Shown here piece after piece: positions 8,046 to 16,219 of a DNA stretch of 64,000 bases (positions are counted from its first letter, which is position 1; every line of letters begins with the position of its first letter). The DNA lies in the NCBI RefSeq assembly GCF_001721685.1, contig NZ_CP012502.1, positions 1,488,001-1,552,000 on the forward strand, written 5' to 3'. The DNA comes from Salisediminibacterium beveridgei (GTDB lineage: Bacteria > Bacillota > Bacilli > Bacillales > Salisediminibacteriaceae). The notes beneath the pieces were generated by a model that was not told the DNA's origin, did no database searches, and saw only the letters and a list, made by a program, of their open reading frames with translations. A program made the position numbers and the translations under genes.

Positions 8046-8666
8046 TTGCAAAGCCAGGAAATAAAAGCCATAATTGAAGGATTATTATTTGTGAGTGGGG
8101 AAGAAGGAATTGATGAAAAGCAATTGATGAATGTCTTGTCGATTGACCGAAAGTCATTGAAATTCTATCTTCATGAATTAAAAGACATGTATGCTTCATC
8201 AGGGAGAGGTATTCAGCTTTCTGAAGCAGGAGGCATTTACCAGCTGACTACCAAAGAAGAGCATGTGGACTATTTTAAAAAACTGGTCCAGTCCCCTTCT
8301 TCCACTACGCTATCGCAAGCGGCATTGGAGTGTCTGGCCATTGTGGCTTACAGACAACCCGTTTCACGAATAGAAATCGAAGATATTCGGGGTGTGAAGT
8401 CAGAAAGGCCATTAAGAACGCTCGTAAGTAAAGAACTTGTCAAAGAAACGGGTAGAGCAACAGGAACGGGTCGTGCCATTTTATTTGGAACAACCAGATT
8501 TTTTCTCGAACAATTCGGCTTAACTTCTCTCGAAGAGCTGCCGGATTTGTCGGAGCATGTCGATGAGGAAGAGCTGACCGAGGAAATGGATTTATTTTAT
8601 GATCGATTTTCCGAATCCTTGGATATCAAGCAGGAAAATAAATCAGACATTGAAGGGGAGACGTAA
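8046..8666 (+). CDS. scpB: Segregation and condensation protein B
   Basis: Winged-helix partner of ScpA in the Smc-ScpAB condensin. The 206-residue protein has IIEGLLFVSGEEG at the N-terminus, the LSQAALECLAIVAYRQPVSR signature and the GRAILFGTTRFFLEQFG stretch. The start is TTG, with GGGAGGT at 8034-8040 overlapping the scpA stop. The two genes are translationally coupled. The C-terminal 30 residues are highly acidic. Confidence 0.95.
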   Translation: MQSQEIKAIIEGLLFVSGEEGIDEKQLMNVLSIDRKSLKFYLHELKDMYASSGRGIQLSEAGGIYQLTTKEEHVDYFKKLVQSPSSTTLSQAALECLAIVAYRQPVSRIEIEDIRGVKSERPLRTLVSKELVKETGRATGTGRAILFGTTRFFLEQFGLTSLEELPDLSEHVDEEELTEEMDLFYDRFSESLDIKQENKSDIEGET

Positions 8667-8668
8667 AG

Positions 8669-9169
8669 ATGGGAAATGAATTAGTAAAAGAACAATTGGT
8701 TTCAACAGTAGAATTACTGAAGAAAACGAGTGATGATATTCGTTTTTTTCTGAACGAAGAATCGATTCATTCCATTTTAGGGAATATGGAAGAGGCGAAA
8801 CAGGAGGATGTGGAATTGATACTTGATCAATTACGCAGGCTGTTGGTCTATTTTGATGAAGGAAGAGAATCCGGCCAGTTACTTTTAACCAGCGAAAAAT
8901 TCCGCAAGAATGCTGCTGAGAAAACCTTGTTCTGGGTCTTTCATCAGTGCGTAGAAGAATTCTTTCAACCACATTATGATGTTTGGTATGAAGATAGCCG
9001 AGCTGCGTATACTGGTAAAAACGCAATAAGGTTCAGAAGTGAAGTCAGTGACAATCTTAAAAATCTGATTCGCTCCATTGAGGGACCGCTCCAGGAAATT
9101 CGAGAAGATCTCGATTATTACGAAACGGATTTCCGGACTAAAATGAAGCAGCAGGAATCAAGACGGTAA
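8669..9169 (+). CDS. ypuI: DUF3907 protein YpuI
   Basis: Function unknown. The 166-residue, mostly helical soluble protein matches YpuI by content (FFLNEESIHSIL, EKTLFWVFHQCVEEFF, WYEDSRAAYTGKNAIRF) and by position just after scpB. There is no signal peptide or membrane segment. It starts 2 nt after scpB, so it is probably translated from the same message. An intrinsic terminator follows. Confidence 0.8.
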   Translation: MGNELVKEQLVSTVELLKKTSDDIRFFLNEESIHSILGNMEEAKQEDVELILDQLRRLLVYFDEGRESGQLLLTSEKFRKNAAEKTLFWVFHQCVEEFFQPHYDVWYEDSRAAYTGKNAIRFRSEVSDNLKNLIRSIEGPLQEIREDLDYYETDFRTKMKQQESRR

Positions 9170-9190
9170 TGAATAAATAATTCCATAATT

Positions 9191-9227
9191 AAGACTCCCG
9201 TTCAAAGTAAAATGCGGGAGTCTTTTT
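9191..9227 (+). terminator. Terminator after ypuI
   Basis: AAGACTCCCG pairs with CGGGAGTCTT around a loop of about 14 nt, followed by TTTT. Confidence 0.85.
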
Positions 9228-9281
9228 ATTTTCTTTGGGGAGTTTAAATGCGTTATGAGAATGAAGTATACGTATAAGTGA

Positions 9282-9311
9282 GGCTTGTCGCCATTTCCCT
9301 CTCGACAAGCC
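9282..9311. repeat. Hairpin with GGCTTGTCG arms (copy 1)
   Basis: GGCTTGTCG and CGACAAGCC form a 9-bp stem around a 12-nt loop, 9 nt downstream of the stop of the minus-strand gene. The same arms recur as a loop-free palindrome at 18828-18849, also just past the 3' end of a minus-strand gene. It may act as a terminator of that strand, but no T-run follows. Confidence 0.5.
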
Positions 9312-9320
9312 AAGTATTTT

Positions 9321-9887
9321 TTACTGTTCATTTTTAAAATTCATCAATTGCTGGTACAACCGGTCAAATTCATTTACAACCAGTTTGGATCGATAGACCA
9401 TTCTTCCCGCCTCAGAATCGATATTGGAAATACGTCCGGTGAAAACAGTTTTCATGCGACGTTCTTTCGTATACCAATGCAGTTCAAGGTATTTCTGGAA
9501 TGTTGAAAGGAATTCATTGAGAATGTCCAATTGCTCTGGCTGATAGACTTCCTTAAGTATATCATCATCAAACAAGAATGATTTGGGTGCAAGTTCCATC
9601 TCAGTTTGATGAATATCAATGGTTTGTTTGGCTACAGCATTTCGTATACTGAGGCACTGAAGTTCTATTGTCCGCTTGACTTCATTACGCCATCTCTGAT
9701 GGACCATCGGATGGTCAGGATGTGATGGCGAAGAAGCATAAACAGATGGCAAGGGGGAAAAAGAGTGTGCTCTTTTTGGAACTTCCGATTTTTTGCCGAT
9801 CCAGTTTCGAACCAGTAATCCGAGAATGACAAAGCCGGTAATCAGAATGATCAAGTTCAGTACTAACAGGATATCTGTTGAACTCAT
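9321..9887 (-). CDS. Uncharacterised membrane-anchored protein
   Basis: Not recognised. The 188-residue product has one N-terminal membrane helix (about residues 5-27, ILLVLNLIILITGFVILGLL), then a basic, Pro/Ser-rich linker and a helical domain with many charged residues, probably cytoplasmic. The start at 9887 has AGGAGG 8 nt upstream. It is convergent with ypuI and divergent from the iron-sulfur gene at 10063. In B. subtilis this interval holds dacB-spmA-spmB, none of which is present. Confidence 0.6.
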   Translation of the reverse strand: MSSTDILLVLNLIILITGFVILGLLVRNWIGKKSEVPKRAHSFSPLPSVYASSPSHPDHPMVHQRWRNEVKRTIELQCLSIRNAVAKQTIDIHQTEMELAPKSFLFDDDILKEVYQPEQLDILNEFLSTFQKYLELHWYTKERRMKTVFTGRISNIDSEAGRMVYRSKLVVNEFDRLYQQLMNFKNEQ

Positions 9888-9977
9888 GCCACACACCTCC
9901 TCTTTTTTACAGTGTATCAGATCATTGACAGTACGTCTTTCTCTAGAACTGTTCACAATATTGTCACACCAGTCCCC

Positions 9978-10006
9978 TTGAAATAAAAAAGAGCAAACGG
10001 TAACAT
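9978..10006 (+). promoter_or_regulatory. Promoter of the Fe-S/cytochrome b pair
   Basis: TTGAAA and TAACAT are spaced by 17 nt, about 57 nt upstream of the start codon at 10063. A TTCACAATATTGTCACA segment just upstream (about 9951-9967) resembles half-sites of anaerobic regulators but does not meet the full Fnr or Rex consensus. Confidence 0.4.
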
Positions 10007-10062
10007 ACATGTAGGGGTATGAGTATCAATAATAAATTATTAATTTTAGGGGGACTGCTGTC

Positions 10063-11079
10063 ATGGACAGACGTAATTTTTTGAAGCGCGCATCCGCAGC
10101 AACTGCTGCGGCTGCAGTGATGACGACATCTAATAAATGGGTATCCGCATCAGCGATTGATGAGGATAAACAGATCGGATCCATTATTGATTTATCCAAA
10201 TGCGATGGCTGTGAATATCAAGATACACCACTTTGTGTGGCAGCGTGCAAAACGAAGAATGAACATCGCTTTCCACAGCCGGAAAAACCGATTCAGGATT
10301 ACTGGCCAAGAGATCATCATGAAGACTGGTCAGATGAGCAGGAGAGAATTGATCGGTTGACACCATATAACTGGACATTTGTTGACAGTGTGGAAGTGGA
10401 TTACAACGGGGAGAAGAAGAAGGTTCATGTTCCGAGAAGATGTATGCATTGCGACGATGCGACGTGTCAAAAACTTTGTCCATTCGGTGTTATTTATAAA
10501 AGTGAGCATGGTGCAGTGACCATAGATGAAGATTTCTGTATGGGTGGTGCAAAGTGCAGGTCTGCCTGTCCGTGGGATATTCCGCAGCGTCAAGCAGGTG
10601 TTGGCTTATACAAAAATCTGGCTCCAACGTTCGCCGGGGGCGGTGTGATGTTTAAATGTGATATGTGTGTAGACTTGCTGGAAAAAGGGGAGAAACCGGC
10701 ATGTGAAACATCTTGTCCAAGAGATGCGATCACCTTTGGCCCACTTGAAGAAATGCGGATGGAAGCAAATCGTCGAGCAAATGACATGGGTGGATTTGTA
10801 TATGGAGACGAAGAGAATGGCGGAACACATACATTCTACGTCTCAGAAGTACCTTATGAAAAAATTGATGAAGCGATACAGAGGGATAAACAGGTTAATG
10901 AAGATCAGCGCCCTGGCAGACCTCACATGAAACCCGAAGTTGAAAACCTTTTATACACAGCACATGGGTTTACGCTGGCCATGATGATCGCTCCTGTAGC
11001 TGGTGCCGCTGCAGCGGGGATCACTGCTTATAAAACCTTAAAAAAAGAAGAAGTTGAGGAGGTGGATATTGATGAGTAA
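10063..11079 (+). CDS. Tat-exported [4Fe-4S] ferredoxin-like electron-transfer subunit (HybA/FdnH type)
   Basis: Electron-transfer subunit of a membrane oxidoreductase, by similarity to the beta subunits of formate dehydrogenase-N and HybA. The N-terminus has a twin-arginine signal (DRRNFLKRA, then an Ala-rich stretch). Four Cys clusters follow, starting at C47, C50, C58 and C62, then CMHCDDATCQKLCP, CMGGAKCRSACP and CDMCVDLLEKGEKPACETSCP-like spacing. A C-terminal helix near residues 303-325 would anchor it with the clusters outside. The 338 residues look complete. The next gene overlaps by 8 bp and encodes cytochrome b. No molybdopterin or Ni-Fe catalytic subunit is nearby. Confidence 0.85.
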   Translation: MDRRNFLKRASAATAAAAVMTTSNKWVSASAIDEDKQIGSIIDLSKCDGCEYQDTPLCVAACKTKNEHRFPQPEKPIQDYWPRDHHEDWSDEQERIDRLTPYNWTFVDSVEVDYNGEKKKVHVPRRCMHCDDATCQKLCPFGVIYKSEHGAVTIDEDFCMGGAKCRSACPWDIPQRQAGVGLYKNLAPTFAGGGVMFKCDMCVDLLEKGEKPACETSCPRDAITFGPLEEMRMEANRRANDMGGFVYGDEENGGTHTFYVSEVPYEKIDEAIQRDKQVNEDQRPGRPHMKPEVENLLYTAHGFTLAMMIAPVAGAAAAGITAYKTLKKEEVEEVDIDE

Positions 11080-11764
11080 AACCACTGGAAAAATGATCCG
11101 GCAGCCAAAAGTAAACCGATTTGTACACTGGACTGCGGCAGTTTCGATCATTATGCTGATCATCACAGGACTCGGCCAGATGCCTCTATATGGAAGGTAT
11201 CTCGGCCCCAATCCCCCTGTTTTTCTTGAATGGCTGCAAAGTTATGAAATCACATTATGGCTTCATTACACCTTTGCATCCATTCTGATCTTTACTGCCA
11301 TCTTCCATCTCATTCACCATTTGATTCGAAAAGAATTTGCTATTGTACCGAGAAAAGGAGATTTGAAGGGCTCATATCATCTTATGAAGGCCATGATTTT
11401 GAAAAAACCAGAGCCGCCAAGCCATAAATATTTACCGGAGCAACGGCTGGCTTATGCCCTCTTTGCCGTCTCTATTCTTCTTTTAGTTGTGACCGGAGCA
11501 TTCAAGGTGTATCAAAACGTAGCAGGAGGCTCTCTGTCGAATACAATGATGGTCGTTATGACAACCGGCCACAATATCGGTACGGTCCTGATCATCTTTG
11601 CTTTTATTGGTCATATGGCTGCGTTTCTTTTTAAAGACAATCGTAAAATGCTTCCTGGTATGTTCACCGGCAAAGTGGATCAAGAGTATGTAAAACACCG
11701 TCATTCTCTTTGGTATGATGAGTTGAAACAGAAAAAGCAGAGAAAAAATAAAAAGATATCATAA
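11072..11764 (+). CDS. Formate dehydrogenase gamma-like cytochrome b subunit
   Basis: Membrane diheme cytochrome b that would pass electrons between the adjacent Fe-S subunit and menaquinone. The 230-residue protein has four predicted helices with His at family-typical places: VNRFVHW, LWLHYTFA, FHLIHHLI, MTTGHNIG and FIGHMAAF. It ends with the FTGKVDQEYVKHRHSLWYDEL motif seen in FdnI-like proteins. The ATG at 11072 lies 6 nt after GAGGAGGTGG, which is inside the preceding gene. The physiological donor is unknown because no catalytic gene is present. Confidence 0.85.
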   Translation: MSKTTGKMIRQPKVNRFVHWTAAVSIIMLIITGLGQMPLYGRYLGPNPPVFLEWLQSYEITLWLHYTFASILIFTAIFHLIHHLIRKEFAIVPRKGDLKGSYHLMKAMILKKPEPPSHKYLPEQRLAYALFAVSILLLVVTGAFKVYQNVAGGSLSNTMMVVMTTGHNIGTVLIIFAFIGHMAAFLFKDNRKMLPGMFTGKVDQEYVKHRHSLWYDELKQKKQRKNKKIS

Positions 11765-11770
11765 TTTATG

Positions 11771-11800
11771 AAAAGTACACCGAAAACCCGGTGTACTTTT
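11771..11800 (+). terminator. Terminator after the cytochrome b gene
   Basis: AAAAGTACACC pairs with GGTGTACTTTT around a short loop. Confidence 0.85.
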
Positions 11801-11881
11801 CATTGTTTTATCAATATAAAACCGATAGAATTAAAAGTTGAGACACTTAATTAAAGTGATCGAACAGCGGGAGTGGATAAA

Positions 11882-12601
11882 ATGGAAAGACTGCAGAAGA
11901 TCATTGCTCAGGCAGGGATCACATCAAGAAGAAAAGCAGAAACAATGATACAAGAAGGAAGAGTATATGTGAATGGACAACAAGTTAAAGAACTTGGTGT
12001 CAAAGCTGATATTCATCAGGATGAAATCATGGTGGATGGTGTGCCGTTAGAGAAAGAGGAACCGGTATACTACCTGTTATATAAACCTGCTGGAGTCATT
12101 TCCAGTGTGGATGATGAAAAAGGACGAAGAACTGTGATTGATCTCGTGCCTCCTGAAAAAAGGGTGTATCCTATTGGTCGATTGGACTCAGATACATCAG
12201 GACTGATCGTTTTAACCAATGATGGTGAATTCGCTAATATTCTTATGCACCCTAAATATAAGGTTCGTAAAACCTATATCGCAAAAGTTCAAGGTATGCC
12301 TTTAAGGGAATCTTTAAAAAAATTGGAGAAGGGTATTCTTTTGGAGGATGGAAAAACTGCACCTGCAAAAACAAAACTGATTAAAACGGATAATAAAAAA
12401 GGTTCGTCTGTTGTTGAAATTACGATCCATGAGGGACGAAACCGGCAAGTCAGACGAATGTTTGATGCGATCGATCACCCTGTTTTAAAATTAAAGCGTG
12501 AGCGATACGGAATTTTGGATCTTAAAGGCTTGAATGCCGGCGATTGGAGAGAGCTGAAACCGCATGAAGTAAAAACATTACGGGAAATGGCTGCGAGATA
12601 G
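11882..12601 (+). CDS. rluB: 23S rRNA pseudouridine synthase RluB
   Basis: Forms pseudouridine in helix 89 of 23S rRNA, by family. An N-terminal S4 RNA-binding domain (RLQKIIAQAGITSRRKAE) precedes the catalytic RsuA-type domain with GRLDSDTSGLIVLTNDG, where the central Asp is the nucleophile, and EGRNRQVRRMFDAI. The 239-residue length is normal. The ATG at 11882 is chosen over an in-frame GTG at 11873 that overlaps the GGGAG ribosome binding site. It keeps the Bacillus position upstream of resA. Confidence 0.93.
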   Translation: MERLQKIIAQAGITSRRKAETMIQEGRVYVNGQQVKELGVKADIHQDEIMVDGVPLEKEEPVYYLLYKPAGVISSVDDEKGRRTVIDLVPPEKRVYPIGRLDSDTSGLIVLTNDGEFANILMHPKYKVRKTYIAKVQGMPLRESLKKLEKGILLEDGKTAPAKTKLIKTDNKKGSSVVEITIHEGRNRQVRRMFDAIDHPVLKLKRERYGILDLKGLNAGDWRELKPHEVKTLREMAAR

Positions 12602-12611
12602 TATCGTGAAA

Positions 12612-12641
12612 TTGTAAACACCGTGTCGATAGTGCTATTAT
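12612..12641 (+). promoter_or_regulatory. Possible promoter of resABC
   Basis: TTGTAA and TATTAT are spaced by 18 nt, about 38 nt upstream of the resA start. The match is moderate. Confidence 0.4.
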
Positions 12642-12679
12642 AAAGGAAAGATCGATTGAAATGAAAGAGAGTGAGTCAA

Positions 12680-13201
12680 ATGAAGAATAGACGATTCTTG
12701 ATGCGCTTGTCCATTCTTTTAGTCATGCTTGCCGCTGTAGGCTATGCATTCTATGTGAATTTTTCCGAAGAGCGTGGTGTAGTGGATGCTGGTGATTCTG
12801 CTCCAAATTTTGAAGTGACGGATCTGGATGGAAAGCCGGTGGAACTGGAGGATTTTAGAGGACAAGGCGTTTATCTTAACTTTTGGGCAACTTATTGTGT
12901 TTACTGCCGGGATAAAATGCAATATTTACAGGAATATGAAGCATCTTATGAAGATCAAGACGTTGTGATTTTGAATGTGAATGTCGATGAAACCAGTCTT
13001 CAGGTGGAACGGCATAAAGAACGGCAAGGGCTTGAATTCCCTCTATATATTGACCGGAACATGCTGGTCAGCCATTCCTATGGTGTTGTCAGTCTGCCTT
13101 CGGTATTTCTGATTGACGAAGAAGGAATAGTCATTGAACGACAGGTTGGTGGAAAGACGGAAGCTCAAGTAGTAGATTCATTGGATTCACTGATTCCATA
13201 G
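12680..13201 (+). CDS. resA: Thiol-disulfide oxidoreductase ResA (variant active site)
   Basis: Membrane-anchored thioredoxin-fold protein that reduces apocytochrome c haem-binding cysteines on the outer face of the membrane. Residues 8-26 form the signal anchor, followed by the thioredoxin-like domain with NFWATYC. The active site reads CVYC at residues 73-76, while B. subtilis ResA has CEPC. The nearby Glu of the CEPCKKE stretch is also absent (CVYCRDK). The cis-Pro loop (SLPSVFLID) is kept. The 173-residue length is normal and the start at 12680 is preceded by AAGAGAGTGAG. It is first in resABC. Confidence 0.9.
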   Translation: MKNRRFLMRLSILLVMLAAVGYAFYVNFSEERGVVDAGDSAPNFEVTDLDGKPVELEDFRGQGVYLNFWATYCVYCRDKMQYLQEYEASYEDQDVVILNVNVDETSLQVERHKERQGLEFPLYIDRNMLVSHSYGVVSLPSVFLIDEEGIVIERQVGGKTEAQVVDSLDSLIP

Positions 13202-13218
13202 TTCGGAGGGTATACGTG

Positions 13219-14895
13219 ATGGATAAAGTAAAATGCGAATGTGGTCACATGAACCCTTATGGGACGTATTTATGTGAATCTTGCGGCATTCCTTTACAAA
13301 AAGAAGAAGGTCAGCTTGCAAACATGCGCTATGAAGGTGTGGCCAGACGTTCGCAGACCTATAATAAGAGTGTAGTTGATAAAATTTGGAATTTCTTTTC
13401 CTCTGTAAAAGTCGGCATCTGGATCATTGTCATTTTGCTGCTGGCTTCTTCAATCGGGACAATCTTTCCACAAGAGATGTATTTACCACGTGGTGAGTCG
13501 GCGTCGACTTACTATCAAAATGAATACGGTGCTTTTGGGCAGCTCTATTATCAATTGGGGTTTCATAATCTCTACAGTTCCTGGTGGTACACTTTAATAC
13601 TGGCTGCTTTAGGTATTTCGCTGGTGATTGCCAGTCTCGATCGTGTTGTTCCATTGTATCGGGCACTGAAAACTCAGCGGGTTGATCGCCATGAAAAATT
13701 TCTTGAACGTCAGCGACTTTTCACACGATTTGAAATCGGGGAGAAGCTGGATGAAAATCGGGAAAGTATTGAAAAAAAATTAAAGGAAAAACGATATTCT
13801 ATCCGAAAAAAGGACCAATCTCTGCTTGCAGAAAAAAATCGCTTTGCAAGATGGGGACCCTATATCAACCATATTGGTTTGATTATTTTTTTGATCGGTG
13901 GTTTATTGCGACTTTTCCCTGAAATGTACCTGGATGATTACATATGGGTGCGAGAAGGGGAAACAGAAGTTGTCAGAGGCACAGATGGCGAGTTTTTTTT
14001 AAGGAATGATCAGTTCCTGGTTGAATTATATGACGAAGATGACCCCGTGTTTGGAGAGGCGTTGCAAACCGTGTCGGATCCTGTTGTTAAGACTTATCAG
14101 ACCAGTGCAACGTTGTTTGAACGTTCAGATGATGGTGCGATAGGAAGTGACACAGAACTTGATGAAGTAAAAACATATGATATTAGAGTCAATGATCCAC
14201 TCACATTTGACAGTTTTTCCTTATATCAGGTGGATTATAAACTGAATGAACTTTCTGAGTTTACATTCCGAATTGAGGGAGAGGACCTTGATGAGGAAGA
14301 AGAGTCTGTTACATTTAACGTTGATTTGAACGATCCGCAAATGAGCTATGACCTAGAGAATGGGTTCAGAGTGGAGATTGTGGAATATTTCCCAAACTTC
14401 ATGCTTAATGAGCAAAATGAACCGACAACCCTTAACCGAATTCCTGATAATCCCCGCATTATCTTCGAGGTCTTTCCACCAGACACTGAAGCAGAAGAGG
14501 GAAGAGGGGAACTCAGTTTAATTGGTGTACAGGTGAATGAAGCACTGAATGGTGAGAATGATTACAGGATTGCCATGACGGATGTGGACATGGTTAACGT
14601 GACAGGGTTAACAGTCAGAAGGGATCGAACGTTGCCGATTTTAATCCTGGGCGGCGCAATCTTTATGGTGGGTCTTGTGCAAGGATCTTATTGGCACCAC
14701 CGGAGAATCTGGCTCAGGGAAAAAGATGGTGAACTACTGATTGCAGGCCATGCCAATAAAAACTGGCATTCCTTAAAGAAAGATTTTGAATATGTTTTGA
14801 AAGATACAGGAATTCCACAACCAATTGATCAGGCGGATGATCAGGAAGCGGAAAATTCTGATGAAAGGGATGGGGAACAACATGGCTCAACTTAG
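13219..14895 (+). CDS. resB: Cytochrome c biogenesis protein ResB (Ccs1)
   Basis: With ResC it forms the System II complex that moves haem across the membrane and attaches it to apocytochrome c. The 558-residue protein begins with a Cys4 zinc-ribbon-like motif (C6, C8, C19, C22). Three early membrane helices follow (near IIVILLLASSIGTIFP, ILAALGISLVIASL and HIGLIIFLIGGLLRLFP), then a large, acidic extracytoplasmic domain and a last helix (LPILILGGAIFMVGLV). The ATG at 13219 is 8 nt from GGAGGG; a GTG at 13216 is possible. It overlaps resC by 14 bp. Confidence 0.93.
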   Translation: MDKVKCECGHMNPYGTYLCESCGIPLQKEEGQLANMRYEGVARRSQTYNKSVVDKIWNFFSSVKVGIWIIVILLLASSIGTIFPQEMYLPRGESASTYYQNEYGAFGQLYYQLGFHNLYSSWWYTLILAALGISLVIASLDRVVPLYRALKTQRVDRHEKFLERQRLFTRFEIGEKLDENRESIEKKLKEKRYSIRKKDQSLLAEKNRFARWGPYINHIGLIIFLIGGLLRLFPEMYLDDYIWVREGETEVVRGTDGEFFLRNDQFLVELYDEDDPVFGEALQTVSDPVVKTYQTSATLFERSDDGAIGSDTELDEVKTYDIRVNDPLTFDSFSLYQVDYKLNELSEFTFRIEGEDLDEEEESVTFNVDLNDPQMSYDLENGFRVEIVEYFPNFMLNEQNEPTTLNRIPDNPRIIFEVFPPDTEAEEGRGELSLIGVQVNEALNGENDYRIAMTDVDMVNVTGLTVRRDRTLPILILGGAIFMVGLVQGSYWHHRRIWLREKDGELLIAGHANKNWHSLKKDFEYVLKDTGIPQPIDQADDQEAENSDERDGEQHGST

Positions 14896-16072
14896 TACGA
14901 ATCTGATCTTTGCCGCTTTTTTCTTCTATTTTGCTTCAACAGTCTTTTTCTCCGTTGCAATAACCGGGAGGAAATTCAAAGATAGCGAAGGGATGGAGAA
15001 GAATAAATCAGGCTTATTTGGATACATTACAGCAATTGTTGCTGTTGCGCTCTCACTTGGATATTTTGTAACACGATGGATTGCAGCAGGGTTTGCTCCG
15101 GTAAGTAACATGTTCGAATATACTACTGCGCTTGGTATTGCCATTGCCTTGGCGTTTGTAATCATTTACCCGATCTATAAAAATAACTATCTCGGATTAT
15201 TTACCATGCCTGTTGTTATGTTGATCATCGCGTATGCTTCGATGTTTCCCACCGAGGTACAACCATTGATACCGGCTTTGCAGTCGAACTGGCTCGCGAT
15301 TCACGTAATCACAACGGTAATCGGTCAAGGGATATTGGCTGTTGCTTTTGTTGCAGGATTAATGTACTTGATTGCCGCAATTGATTTCACTAAACCCTCG
15401 AAAAGCCGGACCGGCCTGGAGATCGTGCAATACTCGGTAATAGCAACACTGATGTATGTGATTTTGGGTTTCTCATTTGGGCTGGCAGACTATCAGGCAG
15501 ATTTTGCTTACGTAAATGAGAACGGTGTTGAGGATGAAATGGCTTATTCCTTCCCTCCGCTTATCGGACCGAATGACGGTGAACTGATCAGTGAACAGGG
15601 GATGTCACCACTGATAAATGCACCGGCAATTTTGCAAAGTAATGATTTGAATACTGTATTGTGGTCATTACTATCCGGTCTGATCGTTTACGGGTTGATA
15701 CGTATAATCTTCAGAAAACCAACAGGAGCAATCGTTCAGCCACTTCTAAAAAAATTGAATCTGACCACATTGGATGAGATCAGTTACAGAGCTGTCGCAA
15801 TCGGGTTTCCAATATTTACACTTGGTGCATTGATCTTTGCCATGATTTGGGCTCAGATTGCCTGGACGCGGTTTTGGGGTTGGGATCCTAAAGAAGTGTG
15901 GGCTTTAATTACATTCCTCTTTTATGCTGCCTATTTGCATTTACGATTATCAAGAGGTTGGCATGGCAAGAAGAGTGCGTGGATGGTTGTCATTGGATTT
16001 ATTATCATTATGTTTAATCTCATATTTGTAAACCTGGTCATCGCTGGACTCCATTCCTACGCAGGTATGTAA
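14882..16072 (+). CDS. resC: Cytochrome c biogenesis protein ResC (CcsA)
   Basis: Haem-handling polytopic subunit of the System II cytochrome c synthase. The 396-residue protein has about eight membrane helices and the tryptophan-rich haem-binding motif WGWDPKEVWALI near residue 340, with conserved His residues in flanking helices (WLAIHVITTVIG, LHSYAGM). The start at 14882 lies inside the resB 3' end and is preceded by GAAAGGGATGGGG. A terminator separates it from resD. Confidence 0.94.
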   Translation: MAQLSTNLIFAAFFFYFASTVFFSVAITGRKFKDSEGMEKNKSGLFGYITAIVAVALSLGYFVTRWIAAGFAPVSNMFEYTTALGIAIALAFVIIYPIYKNNYLGLFTMPVVMLIIAYASMFPTEVQPLIPALQSNWLAIHVITTVIGQGILAVAFVAGLMYLIAAIDFTKPSKSRTGLEIVQYSVIATLMYVILGFSFGLADYQADFAYVNENGVEDEMAYSFPPLIGPNDGELISEQGMSPLINAPAILQSNDLNTVLWSLLSGLIVYGLIRIIFRKPTGAIVQPLLKKLNLTTLDEISYRAVAIGFPIFTLGALIFAMIWAQIAWTRFWGWDPKEVWALITFLFYAAYLHLRLSRGWHGKKSAWMVVIGFIIIMFNLIFVNLVIAGLHSYAGM

Positions 16073-16081
16073 TAGAAGTAA

Positions 16082-16114
16082 AAAAGGAAGCAGATGCATT
16101 GTCTGCTTCCTTTT
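16082..16114 (+). terminator. Terminator between resC and resD
   Basis: AAAAGGAAGCAGA pairs with TCTGCTTCCTTTT around a 7-nt loop. With the promoter just downstream, it makes resDE a partly separate unit. Confidence 0.85.
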
Positions 16115-16126
16115 GTGACCTTCATG

Positions 16127-16155
16127 TTCAACAAATGGACAAGTCATGTTACAAT
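16127..16155 (+). promoter_or_regulatory. Promoter of resDE
   Basis: TTCAAC and TACAAT are spaced by 17 nt, about 65 nt upstream of resD. Confidence 0.5.
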
Positions 16156-16219
16156 AAAATTGTGAACATTTTATTTAAAAAGTATATAAACTGGAAATGA
16201 AAGTGAGGAGATGCTGACA

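Noticed and set aside
9951..9967. TTCACAATATTGTCACA as an Fnr or Rex site
   Set aside because: The half-sites are direct rather than inverted and the spacing does not fit either consensus.
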